From Pelagibacteraceae bacterium AG-349-L17 (GTDB lineage Bacteria; Pseudomonadota; Alphaproteobacteria; Pelagibacterales; Pelagibacteraceae): DNA of 39,144 nt. This document shows positions 1 through 7,498 of this stretch, piece by piece. The stretch is taken from assembly GCA_003278805.1 (NCBI GenBank), contig QCDC01000012.1:1-39144 (forward strand), in the 5' to 3' direction. Made by a program: the position numbers and the translations under genes. Each line of letters begins with the position of its first letter. Position 1 is the stretch's first letter. The notes under the pieces are model-generated. The model was not told the origin of the DNA and did no database searches. It saw only the letters and a list, made by a program, of their open reading frames with translations.

Positions 1-1
1 G

Positions 2-505
2 ATTCTGGATATTTATGATGATCAAATAAAAATTGATAAAGACAAATTAATAAAAAAAATTAATAAAACAGATTCATATAAAAATGAATACCTCCTATCA
101 GAAATTTTTTTTAAAAAGGATCAAGAACTAAGCGTAAAAGAAAAAGTTGAAGCAATTAAACAAAGTATTAAAAATGTAGGTTTTAGTAATACAGCTAGTA
201 TTTATAGTATAAGTAATAGTGCAAATTCAGGTGGAAAAATAGGTTGGGTTGATGAAGAAAACCTTTCTGAAATAATAAATAAAGAATTAAAAAATATTAA
301 AGTTGGTCAATTTACAGATGTTATTCAAATTGGAAATAATTTTTTAATTTTAAAAATTGAAGAAAAAAAAACAAATAAAATTGAAAAGAATGAAAAATTA
401 GTTTTAAAACAAATGATTGAGTTTGAGAAAAATAAACAGTTAAATCAATTTTCACAAATATATTTTAATAAAATAAAAGTGAATTATGAAATTAATGAAA
501 AGTAA
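2..505 (+). CDS. surA: SurA-like periplasmic peptidyl-prolyl isomerase, C-terminal part (5' end outside window)
   Basis: An open frame enters from the left edge and ends at TAA 503-505, giving about 167 residues. The segment with GGKIGWVDEENL followed by a hydrophobic FLILKIEEKK strand is the typical end of a parvulin (rotamase) domain, and a short Lys/Gln-rich helix follows, as in SurA. SurA-family proteins help outer-membrane proteins fold in the periplasm. The neighbours support the call, since surA-pdxA-rsmA is a conserved order in proteobacteria. The frame overlaps the pdxA start by 20 nt, so the two are probably co-transcribed and translationally coupled. The N-terminal chaperone region and signal peptide cannot be seen, so another parvulin-type PPIase remains possible. 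Confidence 0.75.
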   Translation: MLDIYDDQIKIDKDKLIKKINKTDSYKNEYLLSEIFFKKDQELSVKEKVEAIKQSIKNVGFSNTASIYSISNSANSGGKIGWVDEENLSEIINKELKNIKVGQFTDVIQIGNNFLILKIEEKKTNKIEKNEKLVLKQMIEFEKNKQLNQFSQIYFNKIKVNYEINEK

Positions 506-1460
506 TCCAATACTATTAGTAGCTGGTGAACCCAATAGTATTTTTTTAGAAATATTTTTTAAGACTTTAAAAAAAAAAAAAATTAAAAGTCCAATAATTC
601 TTATTTGTTCAGAAAAAATATTAAAGTTACAAATGAAACACTTTAATTTTAAAAGAAAAATAAGAAGTTTAAATTATAAAAAATTAAATGAATATAAGAT
701 TGATAATAAATCAATTAACTTGATTAATATTAATTATAACCAAAGTTTCTCATTTGAAAAAATTTCATCTAAATCAAATGATTATATTAAAAAATCATTT
801 ATTATTGCTTTTAAAATTATCAAAAAATATAACTTTAAGAAGTTTATTAATGGCCCAATTGTAAAAAAAACATTTTTACAAAAGAAATATCTGGGAGTTA
901 CAGAATATATTTCAAATAAATTTAAAATAAATAAATACGCAATGCTTATTTACAATAAGAATTTATCAGTTTGTCCAATAACCACTCACCTACCTTTAAG
1001 ATCTGTTTCAAAAAAAATTACAAAAAAAAATATTTGTAAAAAAATAATACTTATTGATAATTTTTATAAAAAGAAATTGAATAAAAAACCAAAAATAGCT
1101 GTTTTGGGTCTCAACCCACATTGTGAAAGTGTACATAAATTTAATGAAGACGAAAAAATAATCAAACCTGCCACAGAGTCACTCTACAAAAAAGGTTTTG
1201 ATATTTCTGGGCCCTATTCTGCAGATACTTTTTTTATAAAAAAAAATAGAAAAAAATATGATGTAGTTATTGGAATGTACCATGATCAGGTATTAACACC
1301 AATTAAAACTTTATTCGAATATGATGCTATTAATATTACATTAGGTCTGCCATTTACAAGAATTTCACCAGATCATGGGCCTAATGAAAAAATGACAGGA
1401 AAAAATTTATCAAATCCTTTAAGCCTTATGCGGGCAATTAATTTTTTGGATAAAAATTGA
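486..1460 (+). CDS. pdxA: 4-hydroxythreonine-4-phosphate dehydrogenase PdxA
   Basis: 324 residues, the usual PdxA length. The enzyme oxidises 4-phosphohydroxy-L-threonine in the DXP-dependent pyridoxal 5'-phosphate pathway. Visible family blocks are AGEPNSIFLEI near the N-terminus (normally PGEPAGIGPE), TTHLPL, LNPHCES, YHDQVLTPIK and LGLPFTRISPDHG. The three His residues of TTH, NPH and YHDQ that bind the metal in characterised PdxA are present. The usual GHTE block reads GVTE here, so one conserved His is replaced. The first ATG lies inside the upstream surA frame, and a second in-frame ATG at 495 is an alternative start. The stop overlaps the TTG start of rsmA by 4 nt. Protein composition is extremely Lys/Ile/Asn rich. 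Confidence 0.9.
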   Translation: MKLMKSNPILLVAGEPNSIFLEIFFKTLKKKKIKSPIILICSEKILKLQMKHFNFKRKIRSLNYKKLNEYKIDNKSINLININYNQSFSFEKISSKSNDYIKKSFIIAFKIIKKYNFKKFINGPIVKKTFLQKKYLGVTEYISNKFKINKYAMLIYNKNLSVCPITTHLPLRSVSKKITKKNICKKIILIDNFYKKKLNKKPKIAVLGLNPHCESVHKFNEDEKIIKPATESLYKKGFDISGPYSADTFFIKKNRKKYDVVIGMYHDQVLTPIKTLFEYDAINITLGLPFTRISPDHGPNEKMTGKNLSNPLSLMRAINFLDKN

Positions 1461-2242
1461 TTAAAGCCAAGAAAAGTTTAGGTCAAAATTTTTTAATTGA
1501 TAAAAATATTTTGGAAGAAATTGTTAATGTAACTGATATTCAAGATAAAATAATTCTGGAAGTTGGACCTGGTACTGGAAATTTAACATCACATATTCTT
1601 AAAAAAAATCCAAAACAAATTTTTGTAATCGAGAAAGATAACGATCTTGCAGATATATTGAGAAATAAATTTAATAATAAAATAACAATAATTAATGATG
1701 ATGTTTTAAAAATAGATGAGAGTAATCTTTTTAAAGACAAGGTAACAGTATTTGGGAATTTACCTTATAATATTTCCACTGAAATTCTTACTAAGTGGAT
1801 AATAAATTTAAAAGATAATTTTTGGTTTGATTGTATGATTTTAATGTTTCAAAAAGAGGTAGCAGATAGGATAGTTGCTAAATTAAATACCTCAAATTAT
1901 GGAAGATTATCTATTATTAGTAATTGGAAACTTAATATACAAAAAATTTGTGACATCAAACCTGAAGCATTTTCACCAAAACCAAAAATAGAAAGTTCAT
2001 TGTTGATATTCTATCCAAAGCAAAATTTTGTAAAAATTAATGATGCAAACAATTTAGAAAAAGTTACAAGAATCTTTTTTAATCAAAGGAGAAAAATGTT
2101 AAAAAAACCATTTAATCAACTATTCAATGGAGATAAACATGTTTTAGAAAAATTAAATATTGATTTAAATTTGAGGCCACAAAATTTAAATTTTGAAACT
2201 TATTACAAATTAGCTTTAGAATATGAAAACTTAAGAAGTTAA
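1457..2242 (+). CDS. rsmA: 16S rRNA dimethyladenosine transferase RsmA (KsgA)
   Basis: 261 residues, full length for the family. The enzyme dimethylates two adjacent adenines in the 3' hairpin of 16S rRNA during small-subunit maturation, using SAM. The N-terminus [14 protein letters not shown] is the KsgA signature, the SAM loop is [11 protein letters not shown] (about residues 35-45), and the catalytic NLPYNIST motif lies near residues 100-107. The C-terminus carries the RRKMLKKP segment. Translation appears to start at TTG 1457, overlapping the TGA of pdxA by 4 nt, which suggests coupling. The 3' end overlaps the convergent gmk gene by 12 nt. Confidence 0.95.
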   Translation: MIKAKKSLGQNFLIDKNILEEIVNVTDIQDKIILEVGPGTGNLTSHILKKNPKQIFVIEKDNDLADILRNKFNNKITIINDDVLKIDESNLFKDKVTVFGNLPYNISTEILTKWIINLKDNFWFDCMILMFQKEVADRIVAKLNTSNYGRLSIISNWKLNIQKICDIKPEAFSPKPKIESSLLIFYPKQNFVKINDANNLEKVTRIFFNQRRKMLKKPFNQLFNGDKHVLEKLNIDLNLRPQNLNFETYYKLALEYENLRS

Positions 2243-2863
2243 TTTTTCAACATGAGCTCTTACATAATCTAGATCATAATCTTTAGAGCCATTATTTGTT
2301 ACTGCATCAATTAAATTTATTATTTTTTGGTAACATTCGTTTAAATCGTTGTTAATAACTACGTAGTCATAATTAATCCAATGCAAGACATCTCTTTCAA
2401 ATTGTTTCATTCTTTCCTTAGCTATTAGCTTGTCATTCTCATGTCTTTTAGACAATCTTTCATATAAAACTTTTTTACTTGGGGGAAGTATAAAAAAAGT
2501 AATAAGTTTATAATCTAGTTTCTTATTTTTTATTTGATCAGCACCTTGCCAGTCGATATCAAAAAGTACATTCTTACCTTTGTTTAAATTATCAATTACT
2601 GGTGTTCTTGTTGTGCCATAAAAATTATTAAAAACTTTTGCATATTCTAAAAACTCCTCGTTATTTATTAATCTTTTAAACTCAGATTCATTTATAAAAA
2701 AATAATCCTCTTCATTATTTTCGTTTGGTCTTGGCTGTCTAGTGGTGTGGGAAATCGAAATTTCAAAATTATCTTTCTCAGATAATTTTTTTACAAGAGT
2801 TGTTTTACCTGCTCCTGATGGAGAAGATAAAATTATCATTACCCCATCTTTTTCTGAAGGCAT
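2231..2863 (-). CDS. gmk: Guanylate kinase
   Basis: 210 residues, normal size. It phosphorylates GMP to GDP with ATP in cytosolic purine salvage and synthesis. The P-loop [11 protein letters not shown] (about residues 13-23) is followed by the GMP-binding [11 protein letters not shown] segment and EDYFFI, all diagnostic. The start is the ATG read leftward from 2863, 8 nt after the acpP stop, so it is probably the last gene of the fabD-fabG-acpP transcript. In many alphaproteobacteria fabF, mltG and a yicC homologue lie between acpP and gmk; none is present here. Confidence 0.95.
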   Translation of the reverse strand: MPSEKDGVMIILSSPSGAGKTTLVKKLSEKDNFEISISHTTRQPRPNENNEEDYFFINESEFKRLINNEEFLEYAKVFNNFYGTTRTPVIDNLNKGKNVLFDIDWQGADQIKNKKLDYKLITFFILPPSKKVLYERLSKRHENDKLIAKERMKQFERDVLHWINYDYVVINNDLNECYQKIINLIDAVTNNGSKDYDLDYVRAHVEKLTS

Positions 2864-2871
2864 TAATTTAT

Positions 2872-3111
2872 CTAATTTGCTTTTCCTTCAATAAATTTAA
2901 TAGCATCGCCTACTGTTAAAATTTTTTCAGCTTCACTATCTGAAATTTCAGATCCGAATTCTTCCTCAAAAGCCATGACCAATTCAACTGTATCTAGGCT
3001 ATCCGCGCCTAAATCATCTGTAAAACTAGACTCTTCTGTTACTTTTGCTTCATCAATTCCTAAGTGATCTGCTACAATTTTTTTTACTTTGCTTGAAACG
3101 TCTTCTGACAT
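2872..3111 (-). CDS. acpP: Acyl carrier protein
   Basis: 79 residues and strongly acidic, as expected. The carrier holds growing acyl chains on a phosphopantetheine arm. The attachment motif [20 protein letters not shown] is intact, with the modified Ser at position 38. It sits 47 nt downstream of fabG and 8 nt upstream of gmk on the minus strand, in the standard fatty acid synthesis cluster. Its codon choices look less extreme than those of its neighbours, fitting a highly expressed gene. Confidence 0.97.
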   Translation of the reverse strand: MSEDVSSKVKKIVADHLGIDEAKVTEESSFTDDLGADSLDTVELVMAFEEEFGSEISDSEAEKILTVGDAIKFIEGKAN

Positions 3112-3158
3112 ATTGATCCTTTTGTTATAAATTCTTAATAGTTTAAAAACCTATTTTG

Positions 3159-3896
3159 TCAAGCCATATACATACCACCATTAATATGAAGGGTCTCTCC
3201 ATTAATATAGCTTGATTGATTTGAGCATAAAAAAAGTACTGCATTTGCAATATCATCTGGTTCTCCCAAGCGTGCAGAAGGAATTTTTGAGATAATAACC
3301 TCTTTAAATTTATCATCCAATTTTTCAGTCATTGCTGTTTTTATAAAACCTGGTGAGATGCAATTTATATTTATATTTTTTTTAGCATATTCTATTGCTA
3401 GACTCTTTGACATCGCAATTATGCCCGCTTTAGATGCAGTATAGTTTGCTTGACCCAAATTCCCTGTATGACCTACTACAGATGTGATGTTAACTATTTT
3501 TCCAGATTTATTTTTGAGCATTTTTTTTATTGCAGATTTGCTAATTAAAAAAGTTGATGTTAAATTGATATCAATTACTTTCTGCCATTCTTCTAAACTC
3601 ATCCTTATTGCTAGATTATCTTGTGTGATACCTGCATTATTAACTATGCAATCTAAGCTGCCTCCAAGTTCTTTGGTTGCGTTTTCAACAAATTCATCAA
3701 TTTTGTCACTTTGAGAGATATCAAACTTTAATATTTTAAGATTTCCATATTTACTTTTTAGCTCTTCAAGTTTTTGTACTCTTGTGCCTGAAGCTAAAAT
3801 ATTTGCCCCTGCTTGATTTAATTTTTCAATTATCGAATTTCCAATTCCACCCGAAGCTCCAGTAACAATAATGTTTTTATCTTTTAAATCTTTCAT
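3159..3896 (-). CDS. fabG: 3-oxoacyl-ACP reductase FabG
   Basis: 245 residues, a classical short-chain dehydrogenase. It reduces 3-oxoacyl-ACP with NADPH in each round of fatty acid elongation. The cofactor loop TGASGGIGNS is near residues 12-21 and NNAG is at 86-89. The catalytic Ser139-Tyr152-Lys156 set lies in ITSVVGHTGNLGQANYTASK. The start codon overlaps the fabD stop by 4 nt. Position between fabD and acpP makes FabG much more likely than another SDR. Confidence 0.95.
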   Translation of the reverse strand: MKDLKDKNIIVTGASGGIGNSIIEKLNQAGANILASGTRVQKLEELKSKYGNLKILKFDISQSDKIDEFVENATKELGGSLDCIVNNAGITQDNLAIRMSLEEWQKVIDINLTSTFLISKSAIKKMLKNKSGKIVNITSVVGHTGNLGQANYTASKAGIIAMSKSLAIEYAKKNININCISPGFIKTAMTEKLDDKFKEVIISKIPSARLGEPDDIANAVLFLCSNQSSYINGETLHINGGMYMA

Positions 3897-4819
3897 ATTT
3901 TTATACCTTCAATATCACTTTGATAATTAATTGTATCAATTTTAACATCTCTACTAATTCTTTTTATCAAACCTGACAAAACTTTCCCAGGTCCAATTTC
4001 TATAAAATGGTCAACATCATTTTCTATCATATTAATCACACTTTCTCTCCATCTAACTCTATTTTCTATTTGCGTAATCAAGAGATTCTTAAGCTCATCA
4101 GGATCTTTTATTTCATTAGCAGTAACGTTTGATATCAATTTATTTTTCCCATTTTTAAAATTAAGTTTATTTAACTCTTCTGTCATAATTTTTGTTGCAT
4201 TATTCATAAGTTCGCAGTGAAAGGGTGCGCTTACAGGAAGTTTGATATTTTTTATTGAATTATCCTTTAAAATTTGAATTAATTTTTCTAAATCCTCTGT
4301 TTTTCCACTCAAAACGATTTGACCTTCGGAATTGTCATTCGCAATTTGTGCTTTTAAATTTTTCTTATGTTCTGTCAAAATCTTTTCTATAGTATCAACT
4401 GTAGAGCCTAATACAGCAATCATTCCTCCCTGCCCTTTAGGCACAGAGTTTTGCATGGCGTCTCCCCTTATTCTTAATATTTTTAAAGTATCTGAAAAAT
4501 CCAAATATCCTGCGCATGATAAAGCTGAATATTCACCTAAAGAATGTCCAGCAAAGTATTTTGCTTTATGTAAATCTAATTTGAATTCATTTTTTACAAC
4601 ATTAAATATTGAGTAACTTATTAAAAATATTGCTGGTTGTGTGTTAGCTGTCAAATCTAACTCTTCCTTTGGTCCATCTAAAATAAGCTTAGAAATAGAA
4701 AAATTTAGCGCATCATCTGCCTGCTTAAACAACTCCTTTACTATATTAAATTTATCATAAAACTCTTTTCCCATTCCCACTATTTGAGATCCCTGGCCTG
4801 GAAAAATTACTGAAAACAT
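3893..4819 (-). CDS. fabD: Malonyl-CoA:ACP transacylase FabD
   Basis: 308 residues, normal length. It transfers malonyl from CoA to acyl carrier protein to feed chain elongation. FPGQGSQ lies at residues 6-12, the nucleophile elbow GHSLGEYSAL has Ser93, and the general base His201 is in SAPFHCELM. Residues IEIGPGKVL near the end are typical. It is the first gene of the minus-strand group fabD-fabG-acpP-gmk and is transcribed away from rpsF across an 86-nt divergent gap that must hold both promoters. Confidence 0.95.
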   Translation of the reverse strand: MFSVIFPGQGSQIVGMGKEFYDKFNIVKELFKQADDALNFSISKLILDGPKEELDLTANTQPAIFLISYSIFNVVKNEFKLDLHKAKYFAGHSLGEYSALSCAGYLDFSDTLKILRIRGDAMQNSVPKGQGGMIAVLGSTVDTIEKILTEHKKNLKAQIANDNSEGQIVLSGKTEDLEKLIQILKDNSIKNIKLPVSAPFHCELMNNATKIMTEELNKLNFKNGKNKLISNVTANEIKDPDELKNLLITQIENRVRWRESVINMIENDVDHFIEIGPGKVLSGLIKRISRDVKIDTINYQSDIEGIKI

Positions 4820-4844
4820 ATAAAAAAAACTAATATTTCGCCTT

Positions 4845-4873
4845 TTTAACTATTGTAATTGAACTTTTATAAT
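4845..4873 (+). promoter_or_regulatory. Candidate sigma-70 promoter for the rpsF operon
   Basis: A perfect -10 hexamer TATAAT lies at 4868-4873, and a weak -35 (TTTAAC, 4845-4850) stands 17 nt upstream. Transcription would begin near 4880, about 25 nt before the rpsF ATG. The gap is the divergent fabD/rpsF intergenic region, so a promoter is expected here. AT-rich background makes chance TATAAT matches common. Confidence 0.45.
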
Positions 4874-4905
4874 AGTATATCCTCACTTTTTATTAAAGAA
4901 CTTAA

Positions 4906-5259
4906 ATGAATTTATACGAACATACAATTATTGCTAGGCAAGATACTTCACCAAGTGAATTAAAGCAACTAACAGAAAAATATTCTAAAATTGTAGAAAA
5001 AAACGACGGAGAGGTTATTAAAACTGAAAACTGGGGTTTACTAAACTTATCTTATCTTATCAAAAAAAATAAAAAAGGAAGTTACATACACTTTAAAATA
5101 AAAGGTAAAGGAAATGTAATAGACGAATTAGAGAAAAATGAGGCTATAGACAAAAAATTACTGAGATATCTAACAGTTAGGGTAAAAAAATTTGATCTAG
5201 AAACAAACTATTTTGGAAAAAAAGAAGATAGTGAAATAAAAGAAAGTGCTAAAAACTAA
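4906..5259 (+). CDS. rpsF: 30S ribosomal protein S6
   Basis: 117 residues. The protein begins [15 protein letters not shown] and contains [19 protein letters not shown] and [10 protein letters not shown], the S6 signature strands. S6 binds S18 on the small-subunit platform. The stop TAA shares its last base with the ATG of rpsR (TAATG), so the two partners are translationally coupled. The operon rpsF-rpsR-rplI-dnaB is a classic arrangement. Confidence 0.95.
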   Translation: MNLYEHTIIARQDTSPSELKQLTEKYSKIVEKNDGEVIKTENWGLLNLSYLIKKNKKGSYIHFKIKGKGNVIDELEKNEAIDKKLLRYLTVRVKKFDLETNYFGKKEDSEIKESAKN

Positions 5260-5531
5260 TGCCAAAAAGACAAAGTGGAAATAAAAAAAGTAAACAAAGT
5301 AACTTTGCAAAATTAAGTATTTTTCAACCAAATAAATACAAATTTAAAAAGACTTGTCCTTTATCAGTTAAAGGAGCCCCACAAGTTGATTATAAAAACA
5401 TAAAACTTTTAAGAAAATATGTTTCTGAAAATGGTAAAATTTTACCTTCAAGAATCACAAATGTATCTCAAAAGAAACAAAGAGAACTTTCTCTTTCAAT
5501 TAAAAGAGCTAGAAACTTAGCGCTAATATAG
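5259..5531 (+). CDS. rpsR: 30S ribosomal protein S18
   Basis: 90 residues, basic. The core with [20 protein letters not shown] followed by [27 protein letters not shown] is the S18 signature, which binds with S6 to the 16S rRNA central domain. It starts on the last base of the rpsF stop and ends 1 nt before rplI. The first 20 or so residues are a Lys/Ser/Asn-rich tail. Confidence 0.95.
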   Translation: MPKRQSGNKKSKQSNFAKLSIFQPNKYKFKKTCPLSVKGAPQVDYKNIKLLRKYVSENGKILPSRITNVSQKKQRELSLSIKRARNLALI

Positions 5532-5532
5532 A

Positions 5533-5991
5533 ATGAAAGTAATTTTATTAGAAAACCTTAAAAGAGTTGGATCTATTGGAGAAGTAATAGATGTAAAAAG
5601 AGGTTTTGCTAGGAATTTTTTAATAGCAAATAAAAAAGCACTTTATGCTTCAAAAGAAAATATAAAAGAAGTTGAAAAAATTAAAGCTGAATTATCTAGG
5701 AAAGATAACGAAAAGAAAAAAGAAGCTTCTCAAATAGCTGAACAAATTAATGGAAAAGAATATTCGGTAAAAAAACTAAGCACAGAAAATAATGAATTAT
5801 ATGGTTCAGTAAAACCAACTGAAATATCAAAACTTATTCAAGAAGAAAACAAAATCGTTATCAAACCTTCAATGATTCAACCAGTAGAGGAAATAAAAGC
5901 TTTAGGAAAATTTAAAGTTAAAATTTCTTTACACTCAGAAGTTGATGCTGAAATTACAATCAGTGTTTCTTCAGCTGATACAATTCAATAA
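5533..5991 (+). CDS. rplI: 50S ribosomal protein L9
   Basis: 152 residues. The N-terminal domain MKVILLENLKRVGSIGEVID plus VKRGFARNFLI is the L9 rRNA-binding signature. A Lys/Glu-rich connecting helix (about residues 45-75) and a C-terminal domain starting near LYGSVKPTEIS follow. L9 binds 23S rRNA near the L1 stalk and affects reading-frame fidelity. It sits 1 nt after rpsR and 67 nt before dnaB. Confidence 0.95.
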   Translation: MKVILLENLKRVGSIGEVIDVKRGFARNFLIANKKALYASKENIKEVEKIKAELSRKDNEKKKEASQIAEQINGKEYSVKKLSTENNELYGSVKPTEISKLIQEENKIVIKPSMIQPVEEIKALGKFKVKISLHSEVDAEITISVSSADTIQ

Positions 5992-6058
5992 TTATACATT
6001 CTTTTCCCCAGTATCAATTTACAATTTGATTTAATTCATTTTCATGTAAATTTAATTC

Positions 6059-7477
6059 ATGGAAAACAACTTAAGTGTAGTCAAGGATCAATTTAAAGAA
6101 TTACCAAACAATATTGAGGCGGAACAAGCTGTCATTGGATCTATTCTTGTAAGTAATGATATTTTTGACGAAGTTAATACAATAATTTCTAGCGTTAACT
6201 TTTATGATCCAATGCATCAAAAAATATTTGAGGCTATGGAAAGTCTTATCTACAAAGGAATGTTAGCCAATCCGATTACCTTAAAAAATTATTTTGAAGA
6301 TGAAAAAGATGATCTAAATGTTCCAGAATATTTGGTAAAGATCACAAAGTTTTCTACATCTGTTAGGCAAGCAATAGAATACTCAAAAATAATTTACGAT
6401 ATGTTTGTAAGAAGAGAATTAATAAAAATTTCTGAACAAACTATTGATAGTGCAAAATTAAATGATCTTGATACTAGCGGACAATCTATAATCGAAAGTT
6501 CTGAAAGATTATTATTTGATTTAGCTGAAAAGGGTTCTTTCAATTCTTCTTTAGTAAAATTTGATGAAGCAATGAAACAAACTATTGAGATGGCTTCAGC
6601 AGCTTATAAGAATGAAGAAGGAATTGTTGGTGTTCCAACTGGATTAAGAGATTTAGATGATAAGCTAGGTGGATTACATCAATCTGATTTAATTATTATA
6701 GCTGGTCGTCCTTCAATGGGTAAAACCTCACTAGCAACAAATATTGCATTTAACGCTGCACAAAAACTACAAGAGAATGGTAAAAAATCATCTGTAGCTT
6801 TTTTTTCTCTTGAGATGTCTTCTGAGCAATTATCTACAAGAATTATTTCTGAACAAGCCAGAATTAGTTCTAATGATATTAGAAGAGGAAGAATATCTGA
6901 TGAACTATTTGATAAGTTTTTAGAAACATCAAAAAATATTTCTGAACTGCCTCTTTATATTGATGAAACTCCAGCAATAAGTATTGCTGCTTTGAGTAAT
7001 AGAGCTAGACGTATTAAAAGGCTTTTTGGTCTCGATATGATTGTAGTTGATTACATTCAATTAATGAGAGGAACTACATTTAATAAAGATGGGAGAGTTC
7101 AAGAGATATCACAAATTACCCAAGGACTTAAAGCAATAGCCAAAGAGCTTTCTGTTCCTGTTGTGGCTCTTTCTCAGTTGTCTCGACAAGTAGAACAGAG
7201 AGATGATCATAAGCCTCAATTGGCAGATTTAAGAGAGTCTGGTTCTATTGAACAGGACGCAGATGTAGTAATGTTTGTTTATAGAGAGGGATATTACTTA
7301 CAAAGAAAAGAGCCAAGAGAAGCCACAGTTGAACATGCGGAGTGGCAAGCAAAAATGAATGAGGTTGCTCATTTGGCACAAATTATAATTGGAAAACAAA
7401 GGCATGGTCCTATTGGTAATGTAACTCTTGAATTTGAAGAAAGATTTACAAAATTTAAGGATACTCAATTAAGTTAA
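6059..7477 (+). CDS. dnaB: Replicative DNA helicase DnaB
   Basis: 472 residues, full length. DnaB is the hexameric 5'-3' helicase of the replication fork. The N-terminal domain begins PNNIEAEQAVIGSIL, the Walker A is GRPSMGKTSLA (about 215-225), and the Walker B region reads IVVDYIQLMRG (about 328-338). Downstream are ALSQLSRQVEQR and DLRESGSIEQDADVV, and the arginine-finger region lies near the C-terminus. There is no intein at the P-loop, a common insertion site. It follows rplI as in many bacteria and is co-directional with the ribosomal genes. Confidence 0.97.
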   Translation: MENNLSVVKDQFKELPNNIEAEQAVIGSILVSNDIFDEVNTIISSVNFYDPMHQKIFEAMESLIYKGMLANPITLKNYFEDEKDDLNVPEYLVKITKFSTSVRQAIEYSKIIYDMFVRRELIKISEQTIDSAKLNDLDTSGQSIIESSERLLFDLAEKGSFNSSLVKFDEAMKQTIEMASAAYKNEEGIVGVPTGLRDLDDKLGGLHQSDLIIIAGRPSMGKTSLATNIAFNAAQKLQENGKKSSVAFFSLEMSSEQLSTRIISEQARISSNDIRRGRISDELFDKFLETSKNISELPLYIDETPAISIAALSNRARRIKRLFGLDMIVVDYIQLMRGTTFNKDGRVQEISQITQGLKAIAKELSVPVVALSQLSRQVEQRDDHKPQLADLRESGSIEQDADVVMFVYREGYYLQRKEPREATVEHAEWQAKMNEVAHLAQIIIGKQRHGPIGNVTLEFEERFTKFKDTQLS

Positions 7478-7498
7478 ATTCCAATATAAAGAGCTTAG

